A program made the translations under genes and the position numbers. From contig NC_092866.1 in assembly GCF_032062135.1 (NCBI RefSeq), positions 24,051,879-24,115,878 on the forward strand: a stretch of 64,000 nt of DNA, in the 5' to 3' direction. Source of the DNA: Pyxicephalus adspersus (taxonomy: Eukaryota; Chordata; Amphibia; Anura; Pyxicephalidae). How positions within the stretch are numbered: position 1 is the first letter of the stretch; each line of letters begins with the position of its first letter. Shown piece by piece: positions 11,505-23,648 of the stretch. Below the pieces are notes generated by a model. The model made no database searches. It was not told the DNA's origin and saw only the letters and a program-made list of their open reading frames with translations.

Positions 11505-11945
11505 TTTGACCTGGTAAAATAATACTCCCCTAGCCACTTCGCTCCTCCAATGTCCTACTACTGACTTCCCTACTCATAACCTCATCACATGCACGGCTCT
11601 AAGACTTTTCTAGAGCTGCCCCAATTCTTTGGAATGGTCTTCCTCATCTTTTGGCTTGCTGCTACTTTCCGCTCATTTAATAGAGCATAAACATATTTTT
11701 TCAAACTTCCCTATTTTCTTCTGTCTTTTGAAATCCTGACTACTTCCCACCACTACATATCTTCCCTCCTATTGTGTGTTACTTCCCCCACCTCCTAGAT
11801 TGTAAGCGCTTTAAGGCAGGGTCCTTTCCTTCTCCTGTGTCACTGTTTGTATTTATCTGTCATTCGCAACCCCTATTTAATGTACAGCGCTGCATAATAT
11901 GTTGGCGCTATATAAATCCTGTTTAATAATAATGATAATAATAAT
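11505..11945 (+). mobile_element. L2-like LINE 3' end
   Basis: Decayed C-terminal RT text (near LWNGLPHLL), then a characteristic 3' tail: GATTGTAAGCGCTTTAAGGC, TCACTGTTTGTATTTATCTG, CAACCCCTATTTAATGTACA, GTTGGCGCTATATAAATCC and a terminal TAA/TAATAA microsatellite. The tail recurs at 32748 and, inverted, at 50399. It is a 5'-truncated insertion of the LINE family also seen at 38230 and 59340. Confidence 0.75.
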
Positions 11946-12477
11946 CCTAATTAAAAGTTCAGTTGAGCTGTAATAATGTATCACCTGGTTCTTCTGCAAT
12001 AAAAACCCTGCCTGTTTCCAATTTTTCATTATAAAACTATGGTTCCACTTTAAGCCCTGAATAAAGCAGGGGGTTATCGGACTGCAGTGAAATTAGTGAA
12101 GGAAATTTCAGTAGAGGTGAGGAGCACTGTGTACAACTGTGCAAGACTAAAAGTAAGCATTACGTTCAGCTTAAAAGTTCTCCTAAAATTTACCAGGTAA
12201 AATGGGTCCATTGGGTCCAATTCACAAAAAAACACAGAATGTGTTAACATATTGCTATATAGAAAGTTTTTTCAGCTAAGTCTTACATGATTCTTCACTT
12301 ACAGTCACAGTCACACTTTAAAACAAGCCAGCCATACAGTTCTTCTTTTTACACCTGTATAAAGTGCTGTTCTGTCACAGGAAAGAGGAATAGTCCTATT
12401 AAAATGCACAGTTCACCATACGCAGAACAAACATTAAAAGCTGCAACATGTTTCTAAAGGTAATTTCAAGTTTGGTG
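11946..12477. other. Non-coding DNA
   Basis: Nothing recognisable beyond short chance frames. Confidence 0.5.
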
Positions 12478-12485
12478 GCCTAGAG

Positions 12486-12753
12486 CAGCAGTTGCCAACT
12501 AGTGGCCAACGAGAAAATTTTGCTAGTCCGCTGCTCTGGCCGGTGGGCCCCCAGTGGAGTCAGGAGAAGGAGCTGCTGGTGCACCGGTCGGAGCTGCGGA
12601 CCATGTCCCCCATAAGTTGGCATGTTCTGGCATCATAACATCACTCTGGGGGAATTTTCTCCCCCTTTGACTGACACACAGATTTCCTTGCATGTGCGGT
12701 CTGCAGTCTGTAAATTTAGTGGTCTGTGAGGTACAAAAGGTTGGCAACCACTG
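12486..12753. mobile_element. hAT-type MITE, 268 bp
   Basis: Left end is CAGCAGTTGCCAACTAGTGG. The right end, reverse-complemented, is CAGTGGTTGCCAACC. Flanks GCCTAGAG (12478-12485) and GCCTAAAG (12754-12761) agree at 7 of 8 bases. It is a different family from the 7535 element. Internally GC-rich, with no transposase. Confidence 0.75.
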
Positions 12754-12761
12754 GCCTAAAG

Positions 12762-13934
12762 CATCATTAAGCCCTCTCCCATTGATTGCCACCACCGTTA
12801 GCCCTCCCTTTTTAGCAATTTGCTTTCCTTTCTTTCAATCATCCAGTCTTAGTAATGTGTGGCTGTATGCAACAGCTCTTACCCATTAAGCCTAAAATGT
12901 GCATTCCCATAGTGCAGTGTTTTCTGTTGGTGTATTGGTTAGTGGTACTGTTTCATATGCCTTTGATGGTGAATTCAAGACTAACCATTGATGTTTGGAC
13001 AACTTCAACTTTGCTAAAAGTAATTCATAATTTGGTAGTATATTTGTGTTCATATATAATTTTTTATTTATTTTTAATCTTATTTTGAATAGGCAGCATT
13101 TCTCCTGTTCTACACATAGACTTATCTTACTTACCGCAAACCTGTTTAACCAGGGTCAGTACTTGAAGAATGGGAGAAATGGAACTAACAATACAATTTT
13201 GTAAAAAACAGAAATGTCAGCTGTTACTTTACTAATTTATAAACTTCCTTAACAAGGCTTCAATTTTGAATCCTGGTAGACTGCCTATGGGAATTAAAGG
13301 CCTCTGTTTGGTAATATTTGTAAAATAATACATAATGGCTACACTGTATATGGAATATATTTCTTTATCTGTCAACTTATGACCACACAGCCAAATCAAG
13401 GCCACATCACAAGAAGGCAGAAACCAATGCAATGTGTACAAAAAAGTACAAACTTGTTTATATAAACAATCATAAAACTTTTAGCCAACCACAGAAAATG
13501 TTTTATTGTATAAGCATTGTATATACTTTTATTTGACATTTTCTTTGGTATTGATCTACATTTTATATTATGTTTTTCCTGTTTAAAATTATTTTAATTG
13601 AAGTCAAATAAGCTTCTACAATATGTACTGCCATGGTAACAAGATATATCAGTAGACTAATGTGCATATAGAATGGCTCAGGAAGGCCACACAGTAGAAA
13701 ATTGCATAGTTTGACCCTGATAATTCCTGGTAGAAACAAGTAAAACAATCTACAGACATATTCCTTACAGCATACCTGCAAAAAGGATATAGGTCACATC
13801 TAAATAAGGTACATCTAAAAACTATGGGATCAAAAGTGAGTTCTACTGTCAACTATATATATATATATATAAGCCTGCTAACCAATTCGGTACTTTTTGG
13901 AACACTTTTTACATTTTTAAATCACCTATTTATT
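12762..13934. other. Non-coding DNA with a TA microsatellite
   Basis: Contains a short (TA)n run at about 13855-13872. No gene seen. Confidence 0.5.
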
Positions 13935-14240
13935 TGTTTGTGTTTTTTTTTGTTTCAGTGATTTTTATTAGTTTTACATTTTTCAAACAACCAGAAAAAA
14001 AATAAATAACAATAAAAAACACAAAACATACATAATGTTACTGGGGGATCACATAAGACATTTCATGTCCTGACTCCAAAAAGCCCAAGTCCAGAGGCAT
14101 GTTACAATATTTAGGTGCAGCAGCCTGCATGGACATGACAAAAATGACAGCTTGGGGGGGGGGGGGGATAGTCATGAGAAGGAGTGATGAGGAGGGGAAG
14201 GGGACCATATTGTTTGTGTTTTTTATTCCATAAAACACTA
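13935..14240 (-). mobile_element. Probable L1 3'-end remnant
   Basis: Read on the minus strand it ends in an A-rich tail (the + strand shows GTTTCAGTGATTTTTATTAG and A/T tracts), similar in style to the tail of the L1 copy at 45095. It includes a 14-base G run at 14154-14167. No coding part was recognised. Confidence 0.35.
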
Positions 14241-15439
14241 CCTAAAATATCATTACATATAAATGTTTCTGCTATTGAACCCTGTGCAGACTTTATTCTC
14301 TCCACTTCTCTAGTCATCTCTACAGATCTTGGCTGACCAATTTTCTAACATAAGCAAAAAATAATCCGATTAACTGTGCAAGATGATTTTGATGTCATAA
14401 ATTTACTCCTTTGGTAAATCAATCTCATAATTTTGATTCAATCATATACAGAATAATTTATTTTGATGTTACTTTTTTGCTACTGTAATTCATTTTATAG
14501 TTTTGTCGTTGGAAAAAATGCAACTGATCAACAGTTTTGTTGATCGGTGTAAATAAGAGTTATGTAAATGCTAACACTCACCAAAACATCTTAACTGTCT
14601 GATAAGAAAGAGTCACTATGATGAATCATTTACAGGTGTGCATAAATGTATTCTTGACTTATTGAGGCCTGTAAGTTTAACAACACATGGTAAAGAGAGA
14701 GCTTAGAGCTTCACCTGCTGGTAATAAAATACCTAAAAATATAATTTGCAATATAACTTCACCTAAATGTACCTTCTTACCATATTATACAAGCAAGTGC
14801 ATTAAATAATATATGCACAGCAAAAGAGAATTTTTGCTTTTTTAGTGTCCTGCCTTTTGCCATTGCAGTAAGTGGCTCCTAATTGTGTTATATCTAGCAT
14901 ATCTAAAAGAATTATGGGGCCCTCACAAATAGGGTTAGAAATATGTAGGTCAAGTGGCTGTGCTTATCAAGAGATTGTTTATATTTAGTTGCTCCAAGTT
15001 ATTTAAAAATAGAAAATATATCGAAGTACACTTATGGAATCTTTATGTCTATGTCAAATAACATAACTTGACCAAAGACTGGTCATGTGTAAACAAGCCT
15101 CGTGCCTGGGAGAGAGACAAAATATGATTATAATGTATTCAAAACTTAATGAGAGTTCAATCTTTATTTGCCTATTTGTCTTCCTGAATGGAAGACTCTT
15201 CAGACTTATTTGGATAAATATAACAGCGATTTTGTTCAATGGAAGGAAAAGGATGTAAATAAATGGAAACTAAAAAATTCAAAGCAATAGAGACGCTTAA
15301 GGAAAAAAGATACAAGAGCAAACTGTACCAGGTCGTTTTCACTTTATCAAAAAAAAAAAAAAAACGCTTTAGATAATTTTTTTACCAAGAAAAAAATAGA
15401 CATTACCTACTAGGACTCACATATGTTGAGGAAACTTGA
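14241..15439. other. Non-coding DNA
   Basis: AT-rich. The end may already belong to the Penelope-like element. Confidence 0.45.
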
Positions 15440-16450
15440 CTTTAGGTCTATCTTTTTGCCCAGATCAAAATCTGTCCAAATTTGACACCATTTAAGACCT
15501 ACATCTCTTTGCTCAAAAGCTAATTCTTAAAGAAAGCTTGTTATTGAAAAAATAAGGGAAGTCAAATTTGAAAATGTGACTAAAATCATGTCTAATATTA
15601 CTAGAGAAGATTTAAAAGATTTGAATAATTTCATGGAATTTTAGGACAAAACAATTACGCTGAGGAAGGTAATCCATTATTCCAAAGTACTTCTACTTTT
15701 CCCCCAAAATATACAAATAAATCTCAAATCTTTCCACGTCTTCACTCCAAAAAAACATAGGGATGTTTCTCAAGTGTGTAATGACTGAAACTGATCAGCT
15801 ACCATTAACAAAAGACAAGATATATAATCCTAAATACCAACAGTAACAGGCCCTAAATACTCTCCAGAATAACTCATCTTTAATTATAAAACCATCCGAT
15901 AAGGGAGGTAATGTGAATATGGATGAACCACATTATATAAATATCAACAGGCAATACTATTCTTTCCTCTTACAGCGCACAGCGTCAGCATACTATCAGA
16001 AGTATCCCAATGGGACAATACCTTAGATTGAGAAGAATTTGCCCAAGTTTACAAGATTTACAAGATGAGGTAAAAAAACTTAGGGATAGGCTCCTGAGTA
16101 GAGGATATTCTAATTCTTTCCTAAAAAAGCTTACAATCAAGCTGCAAAAGCAGATAGATCAAATGTTTTGTATAAAACAAGGGAGGAAAACTACAAAAAC
16201 AAACAAAATATAGTATGCCTAATTACATCATTCACAAAACAAGTTATTTCTCTATTTGTCTGCTTCAACTGCCCATATAGTAATTTGACTGTTTCTATAT
16301 TACAGTACGACCACAGGCTGTATCTCATGATGTAGCTTATCTTAAACGTTTATCAATGTATACATTTTTTGATCAATCTACATATGGCCTCTTCTGATTT
16401 GATGAAGCGGACATTGTTCTGCGAAACACATCATCATTAGTAGATTTTTT
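15440..16450 (+). mobile_element. Penelope-like (Neptune-type) retroelement remnant
   Basis: Decayed coding text includes FAQKLILK near 15510 and SLIIKPSDKGGNV (about 15877-15920), the DKGG motif diagnostic of Penelope-like reverse transcriptases. At about 16010 comes the C-terminal block GQYLRLRRICPSL ... DRLLSRGYSNSFLKK, which in intact elements lies at the end of RT. The roughly 1 kb between these blocks, including the catalytic centre, is deleted, and the frame shifts at the join. No GIY-YIG endonuclease was found. A hammerhead-like motif follows at 16395. Confidence 0.75.
16395..16436 (+). ncRNA. Hammerhead-like ribozyme motif, copy 2
   Basis: Stem I is TGAT (16395-16398) with ATCA (16433-16436). 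The core box is TTGATGA, where CUGANGA is expected. Stem II is GCGGA with TTCTGC around a short loop. GAAAC is at 16423-16427, then ATC at the cleavage position. The first C of the core is changed and the second stem III pair is lost, so activity is doubtful. Confidence 0.5.
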
Positions 16451-17826
16451 TATTTTATATATATTGTATGTCACCTCAACAATGTTTTTAAATTTGATTT
16501 TGTTCTTATAGTTCTGTTGTTTGGGGTTATTTGTGTCAAATGTTCATTTTATTAATACTACTACTAATAATCTACTTTTTAAATGAGCCTAATTGTGGAA
16601 TATTTAGTGCCATTTTTATTCACATTGAAATGTTTTTAGCCTTTAATATACATGCTAAAGAGATAAAGATGTCACTGCTCCTACTGTGAGCCTTCAGAAA
16701 TAGAAATAAAGGGGGGGGGGGGGTTGTGATTTTAACCCTGGGTGCTAAAGGTCCTTGTCTCAGCACTATGTGATATGCTATTCTTGCCTACATCTTTAAT
16801 TTGATCTATCACATGTTGTATTTTTAGTTACTTATATTCATCTATAGTTATTTCATGTGTGGTCTAAAAGCTGTCACAATTATTCAAGCATGTAAATATA
16901 TATTGCTTTAAAATGCAGTGGTATTAAATTATAGATTATTTTACAATAGATGTAACTATGTCTCACATATCCAATATTGCCTGGAGAGCTTGCAAGTTAC
17001 ACCACATTCTTAATCAGAATGATATCACTGTCTCCTGCAAAAAGCAGCAGTTTACATACTCCTTTCATTTGTCCACTGAGCTACCTATCACTTTTGCAGG
17101 AGGTGTTCACAGATTGGATAATCATTCAATAGGCAATTTAAAGTGGGTTTACTTCTACTTTAAGGTGTAAGCTCCTCAAGCCGACAACATTGCTGCTTGT
17201 TACAAGACAGCATCTTAGTGTTTTTAGACTTAAATAGAATCCTAAATTAAGGTTAAATAGGTTACTTATATATTATTTGTAGTACTTAGTATTATTTAAT
17301 TGTGCTTTTTATATCTGTATAGCAGCATTTATTTCTATATGTGCTCAACTAAATTTATGCATCTGCACATAAACATTCAATGACGAAGGACCTATGACCT
17401 TTTCACATGACAACATCCTTGTGAGTAGTCATGACAAGGTATGGAAATGTAGCTCAAAAAATATTCCAAACTTAACCTTCTCATAGGAGTTGATTTTGCA
17501 TTACAAAATACTAGCAAGCTGGCATTTACATCACTGACTCTTTAGATATGTGTGTGCATAAGAAAAAAAATCAAATGTGATTAGTTTGTAGTGCACAGAA
17601 CTTACAATACTGAAAGCAATCAAATATTTCTAAAAAATAAAATAAAATGTTTCTAAAAAAAAAAAAAATCTTTATGAGGTGATCTAGTCACGAGGCCTGG
17701 CATAGGGCAATATTGTCTTTTTTTTTTTTTTTTTACAAGACCAACAAACAGTTAACATAATTACAGATGAAAGGGAATGTTTAAAAAATTCACATCTCTT
17801 TATATCACTCAAACACAAAAATGTAT
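16451..17826. other. Non-coding DNA
   Basis: No gene seen. It includes a 13-base G run at 16711-16723 and A/T homopolymers near 17650 and 17720. Confidence 0.5.
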
Positions 17827-17985
17827 TACAGGTAGTTCCCGAGTTAAGGACATCCGACATACAGATGACTCCTAAATACGAACGGAGCTTTCCCTGCTTG
17901 TTCGTGTGCAAGACGGAGGCTTGATGGGGGGGCGGTGTGCATGATTGGCAAAAGAGAGCTCTTCTGCAAACTCTTGTAACTCAAT

Positions 17986-19203
17986 GGGTAAATAAAAGTA
18001 GAGAAAAGAAAACTGTGATTTTTAAGGCAAAACAAATTTGTGTTGTATATTTTACATGATTAATTTTATATAACAACAGTGGTGATTAGTGGTCATTCCC
18101 AATAAATATTCATGGGATCTGTAGACCATTAGCTATACATGTCAGATACCTGACTAAATAACATAAGCATGGCTGGGTCTACACAGACATTTATAAAAAC
18201 ACATGTAAATGTTCATACTGGGTTTTTATCCACTTTTATTAGCGTATTAAAACTATGCCGCATTTTCCTTCATTTTTACCCTTTTTACGTTTTAAGTGCT
18301 TAAAAATGCCCCAAAACATGGGAAAACACCTCATTTAAATCAATGGAAGTGTTTACCCGCGATTTCCCGCATTTTTGGCCGTTTTCCAGCTTTAACCCAG
18401 GGTTTTATTTTTTTAAATGTTGCAAGCAACATTTAGAATAAAGCTCATAAACATGCCTCAAGGAAACGTCCTGGTCTAGATTAGCCCATTTGAATGCATG
18501 GGGATTTTAAACATGAGCTTTAAAAGCCTCAGCTTAAACGCTGGGGAAAACATTCGTGTAGACTAAGCCTAAAAGACATAAAGTCAATTGTCCTGACGCG
18601 TCCCACGGGCCAGCTAATTTACTGTTGGACATCCATGTGGGTGCTGTAGAGAGACCGACTCCCTGCTTTCACAAGACGAGAAGCCGATCTTACTAAACCC
18701 CCTGCTGCCATTTCATCAACACACACGCTGCAGGCTAATACCTATACCTCACCAAATGGAAAGCTGATCCCACGCAGCTCCCTTCTGTCATCTTTTAAAT
18801 ATACATGCTGCTGATCTACATTTATTTCTTGCAATATCCTGAAATATCTGGATCTTATTTCCCTTTCCTCATCATTATGGACTTATAATCCTAATCATAA
18901 CGAGACACCTAGCTACAACATATAACAAGTATTATCAGTCTCTGCAAAACCCCTGAGGAAGCCACACGGTGAAACGTGTCGGGCCATTTGACTTTACATC
19001 TTATGCTCATGGTTTTTAGTCAGCTTTTGGACATGTATAGCTAATGGTCTACATATCTTATGCCTATTCAATGGGAATGACCACATATTACTGTTGTTGG
19101 TGTATATGATCATCGTGATATATGATATATGATCGTGAAATATACAATACAAATTTGTTTTGCCTAAAAATCCCCAGTTTTCTTTTCTCTACTTATATTT
19201 ACC
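17986..19203 (+). mobile_element. Penelope-like element terminal segment with inverted arms
   Basis: The left arm 17986-18146 and right arm 19032-19203 are imperfect inverted repeats. Examples: AGAGAAAAGAAAACT and GGCAAAACAAATTTGT on the left match ACAAATTTGTTTTGCC and AGTTTTCTTTTCTCT on the right, and CCATTAGCTATACATGTC matches ACATGTATAGCTAATGG. The central part has no RT text but ends in a well-conserved hammerhead core at 18950. The assignment to a Penelope-like element rests on that motif and its resemblance to the 16395 context. Confidence 0.55.
18950..18983 (+). ncRNA. Hammerhead-type ribozyme motif, best-conserved copy
   Basis: All invariant boxes of a minimal type I hammerhead are present in order. 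Stem I 5' CCC; CTGAGGA (CUGANGA) at 18953-18959; stem II GCC/GGT around loop ACAC; GAAAC at 18971-18975; a two-base loop; GTC with cleavage expected after C18980; stem I 3' GGG. Stem III is only two pairs (A-T, C-G), as known for Penelope-element hammerheads, which are thought to work best as dimers. Confidence 0.65.
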
Positions 19204-19581
19204 TATATATTGTGGGGTGGCAAACATTAACATACAAAGGAAGGATTGCTATTCTTACTCTACATTTTAAGTCTTGTAACTCTTTGATGACCAAGAAAAA
19301 CTCTGCAGTTGTTTCTTTTTGCATATCAAAGCACAGCTTGCTCTAGAAGTTAATGAATGTCTAGACTCCATAAAGTTTTTTTTTTTTTATTTTGTTTATG
19401 ATTAACTCACAGTGAGGATTTTATACAGTAACTGACATCACGCTGCCTAATAATACATTGAGACAAACATCTGTCCTATTTGCATTTATTAAAATAATGT
19501 ACCTGTTCCGACTTACATACAAATTCAACTTAAGAACAAACCTACAGTCTGTATTTGGTATGTAACCTGGGACTACCTGTA

Positions 19582-21906
19582 TATTGCAACATAGCAGTCA
19601 TTTCAAAGGAGGATGGAGACTACATTTGTTTCTTTTTATCAGTTAGTCATTTTCACAATGATGAGTCTGATGGTCGTCTATGCCATTACCTCACGTCTTT
19701 GTCTCGCCCATGCAAAAAACCATCTCTACCTACTTCCAGCTCTCATGCCCTACCCACCTGCCAGCACTGCCTGCCCCCCTCCCCCCACACCAACTGGCCC
19801 CATCCGTTGACTTGCACAGAAGCACAACTGTAAGTGGGAAATCTGGACAAGTAGGATGTCAATTCATCCTACCCACCCAGTTGTCTTACTTGCGGCTGTG
19901 TTTGAATGTCATAAAGCATCAGCAAAGCATAAAAGCAAGTTTTCCTTTGCTCGGCTGCATTGTTTGCACCCCGGTCAGTGTGGTTGTGCTGGTGCCTACA
20001 GAGGTGGTGGGGGCTGTTGACTGAGGAGGGTTTGGGGGTCTCGTGCAGCTGCACACTTTGCAACTCCATATGTCCTCCCCTTCTTTAAACTTCCTTCCCT
20101 GATAAACTACAGAAGAGATGAGCACTGTACACACAGTGCTGTTCAGTTTCATGGAATGGTGAAGGAGGAGACCACCCAACTGTGGCCATTATAACATAAT
20201 TTGTCCTCGCTATGTTGTTTAGTGATCCACTATGGCAGATCACTAAAAGACTTTGAGGGACTGCTGTATACAAGATATATTTTCAACCAAAATGAGCAAG
20301 ATCTTTGAGCTACAATCAAGGTGCGTCTGTTTATTTAAGCTTAAGAGAGCATAGAAGGTAAGAAATTAAAAGGAATTGGCCATTAAAACTAAAAATGAGA
20401 GCATAGGTACACAGAGTAAGCATAGGACAAAAAGTATGGAAAGGGGTACAAAAAATACGTCTTGAGTCAGAAAGGAGGTGATGGCAAACAAGAATGTTAT
20501 ACAGCAGATGTAAAGTTACATAAGGCACAAGGAAACAAAGTAATACTAAAGAGTACACATAAGTCATACTGACTAGAATAATTATTGGGTGTTGGTGATA
20601 AAGTAGGACTCAAAATAGGAGGTAGGTGGTAACAGAGGAGGCACATGGCAATAGATGAGGCATAGAAAAGGTATATGGCATATTTGACCCACTCAAATAT
20701 AAACAGGAAGATTACAAATATAGGAACTTCATAATATGCTCCTGTGAAAATGTATGTAATAAATTAGTAATTATTCACATTTCAGAAAATCTGTGTAGAA
20801 GGTGATTGTTCAATCTTTTTTGCACCATCAAAACATTGGATGAACTAGAAAATTATATCCAAACAGAATGCAGTGAAAAAGACCACTATTCTATCAGCAC
20901 CCAATGTTATATGCTATGACCATTCATTATTGAATACATTTTTAGCCTCATCTGATTTAGAGGAGTTTACATGACATAACCACTAATTGTGTTGATTGTT
21001 TTATAGTTAGTTTGACTGAATATGGCACCATTTTATATTAATCATTTAGAAACGCAAATTGTTTTGCTCATTTATTTTGTAGCTATCTCATTTTAAATGC
21101 CCAGTGTGGTAGGAGAGTTTGCCTTGACTTGAGCTGTTCTACTTTATGGACAGATTACAGTTTAAAACATAAAGGTGTTTTTCATTTTTCAGATAACATT
21201 TATCAGAAAAGTTCCTAAAATGAGAAAAGTCACAAGTAATCTAAAGCTTTAGTATTTGATGTTGCTGTTAATGGAGGCAGTTCAGGAGATATTGAAAATC
21301 TTTCAGATGGTGCTAAAAAAAACAACTGCTACAATAAAAAATGTTTAGCCCCAGGCCAGATGTTCATATCCTTGAAAAGGGGGAATCTGTCATATAAACC
21401 CAGGATTTATTGCAGGGATAGAACCACAGCCAGATAATCATTTTTATTGATAAAACACACAATTGCTTCTCAGCCGAAATATTGTTACAGAGGGTTACTA
21501 TGCGCTAGATATAGAGTCAAACTGCAAAGAAATACAAACTGCAAAAAAATATAGTATGCTCAGTTCACTGAGCTGTAAAGATGGGGTTATTTGACATAAT
21601 GGTCATAATTTAGCTTTGTGAGTGTTATTTTTAAATCTCGTTGGCTGTCAGTATTTTATATAACTGTTAGTATGACAAATAAAAATATTCTTCACAATCA
21701 TTGGCAATCATTCACAATCAAATACAAACAATAAACAGTTTTATAGCTCAGTAAAAAGTGCCTTGTTTATATATTTGTATTTGTGTATATCTCTACATTA
21801 TACCTTTTGCAGGTTTGATAAACCAAGGCAAAGATATGCAATGAACTTTATTATTTGAATACAATAAAAATGTACCATGCTCATATTATATTGGGATTAA
21901 GTGGGG
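19582..21906. other. Non-coding DNA
   Basis: 19680-20200 is GC-richer than its surroundings and has overlapping short frames on both strands with no family resemblance. The rest is AT-rich. No gene or repeat named. Confidence 0.45.
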
Positions 21907-22132
21907 CTGATTTCCTAAAGGAGTAGAGAATGTTCATTTATTAAAATAAATGCCTACAGTGCAGTGTAAATGTTCACTTTGTTCATAACCAGGTTAAGCT
22001 GCATTCACTTTAAATACCCCATCATGTGCAAATGAAACACAAAAATGGCTTTTTCTTGCACATGATGAGTGAACACAGCTTTATCTTATTAACTAGCCTC
22101 AGTGAAAATTCACATTCTCCACTTAGTAAATC
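21907..22132. mobile_element. Palindromic MITE
   Basis: Left terminus TGATTTCCTAAAGGAGTAGA and right terminus, reverse-complemented, TGATTTACTAAGTGGAGAAT. Internal inverted segments GCTGCATTCACT, CATCATGTGCAA and TTGCACATGATG, GTGAACACAGC fold on themselves. No coding capacity. Confidence 0.6.
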
Positions 22133-23268
22133 AAGGTCATTGCTTCATATTGTGCCCAAAGTCTTCTGAAGGTGGGCATTCATCTATATCCTAATGCCTT
22201 TAGACTACTGACTGGATCACATTAGAAGTCATTGGTGGACTAGAGTTATGCCCTTCCAATTTGTACACTTTTTTAATAGTATACTCACTTTTAACTGATA
22301 TGTCCATATAATTGTTTGAATATTTTGCACAATGTACAATTTTTACTTTTAGTCCAGTTCTAGTCTGGTGGTCTTCTATAGCTGTGTATAGTAAGTTAGT
22401 GGTATATACTCCTTCTTGAATCCCCACCAAGATGCCTATTGTCCATAGAGTGCCCATGTTTGTTGTGTCAATTTCTCCAGTATGCAATGGTTTCTTCAGT
22501 AATACCAACAATACACTGGTGCATTGTTGCACTAGTGCAGGTGTGAAGAGTAAATGCACTCTCTAAATTGCTGAAGGATTAAAAAATAACATAAAATGGA
22601 ATGTCTGCCAGTGTCTAGTAACGTATTGTATCCTAGTAATGTATTGTGTCACACTGGTGACATGAACACAAGTCAAGTTTCAACAGTAAATACTTTTACA
22701 ATGTTAAAATGTGTAAGGAAGTAATGCATATGTAAAATACTGACTATAAAGTATTATTGTGATGTACTTTCTTGTAACATCAAATTTACCAAAAAAAGGA
22801 ATGTTTAAGCTATATGAATGTATTGTTATGCTTCTTTGGGAAGATTCTCTGTTTTACAGGTTGGCATAGTCTCTTAATAGACAGGCTGAACTTTCTTTGT
22901 AAGGCTCACCATAAACTGTACAGTCTGACCACACAATCAACTTTAGATCTAATAAATATATATGGAGACCTACCTGATCATCTCCCCAGGCAACCTAGAT
23001 CAAATCAAGCAGGCCCTTTCATTATATACCTATTGTAAGTTTTAATGGAGATTGAACAATCAAATTTTAACACAAGTGGTAAGCTGAAGATGTTTTGCCA
23101 CTTGAGCTTTCTCACTTTAAATGAGTGTCAGGAAAACTGGAGTACATTAGAACTGAGAAAACTACTTGAAGGAGCACAGATAAACCATTACATTACATTA
23201 TAAGTCAACTTGAAGGACTCAACAGATTCAGTAGACCCTAACAGAATGTAAGTTTAAAATGTCATTAT
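22133..23268. other. Non-coding DNA
   Basis: Contains a 119-codon minus-strand open frame (22200-22559) that I do not recognise and regard as chance. Nothing else seen. Confidence 0.45.
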
Positions 23269-23648
23269 GGTTGCTCATCCAGGGGGTAATGTCCACACAA
23301 AGCAATGCATATGTACTTTTTCAGAAGATCTCTCTCTAACTCCAGTTAGAGTATCAGCTGCCAAAAAATTAGCCCTTATAATTTTTACACAGATCTCTCC
23401 ATCCAACATGCTGCACTCCAAGTCTCAACTAGAATTGGTGCATCCTTTCACAGTTCATAAAGGCAGTTTCTTATAGAGGCAATTAAATAGATACTAAAAA
23501 TGTAAAATTATTGGATTGCCTCTATAAGAAACTGCCTTCATGAACTGTGAAAGGCTGCACTGTACTAGCTGAGATGCTAGGGAGAGATCTGCTGATATAT
23601 TACAGGTGCATTGCCCTCTGTAGGGTTTAACCCTTGGATGAGCAAACC
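23269..23648. mobile_element. Fold-back element, 380 bp
   Basis: Termini GGTTGCTCATCCA and (complement of the right) GGTTTGCTCATCCA. The inner arms are nearly perfect: about 40 bp ending at 23484 on the left pairs with 23513-23552 on the right, around a 28-base AT-rich spacer. The left arm is longer than the right by about 80 bp. No target duplication could be fixed. It lies about 1.4 kb upstream of the CBLN1 start. Confidence 0.65.

Larger units (their letters stand above)
17829..19579. mobile_element. TA-flanked Tc1/mariner-type element carrying a nested Penelope remnant
   Basis: Left end CAGGTAGTTCCCGAGTTA and right end, reverse-complemented, CAGGTAGTCCCAGGTTACA. Each is bounded by TA (17827-17828 and 19580-19581). 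TA duplications and CAGG termini fit the Tc1/mariner superfamily. No transposase frame is visible. The interior is occupied by the inverted-repeat Penelope-like segment 17986-19203. The two ends could come from related elements rather than one insertion. Confidence 0.55.

Noticed and set aside
14154..14167. G-quadruplex candidate from the G run (also near 5790, 16711 and 50047)
   Set aside because: Single homopolymers without spaced G tracts. They look like low-complexity expansion and may also be assembly-prone.
19555..20179. Cluster of overlapping Pro/Ser-rich frames
   Set aside because: Present on both strands at once with no homology; a composition effect.
22200..22559. 119-codon open frame on the minus strand
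   Set aside because: No recognised domain or repeat. In AT-rich DNA of this size, one or two frames of this length are expected by chance.
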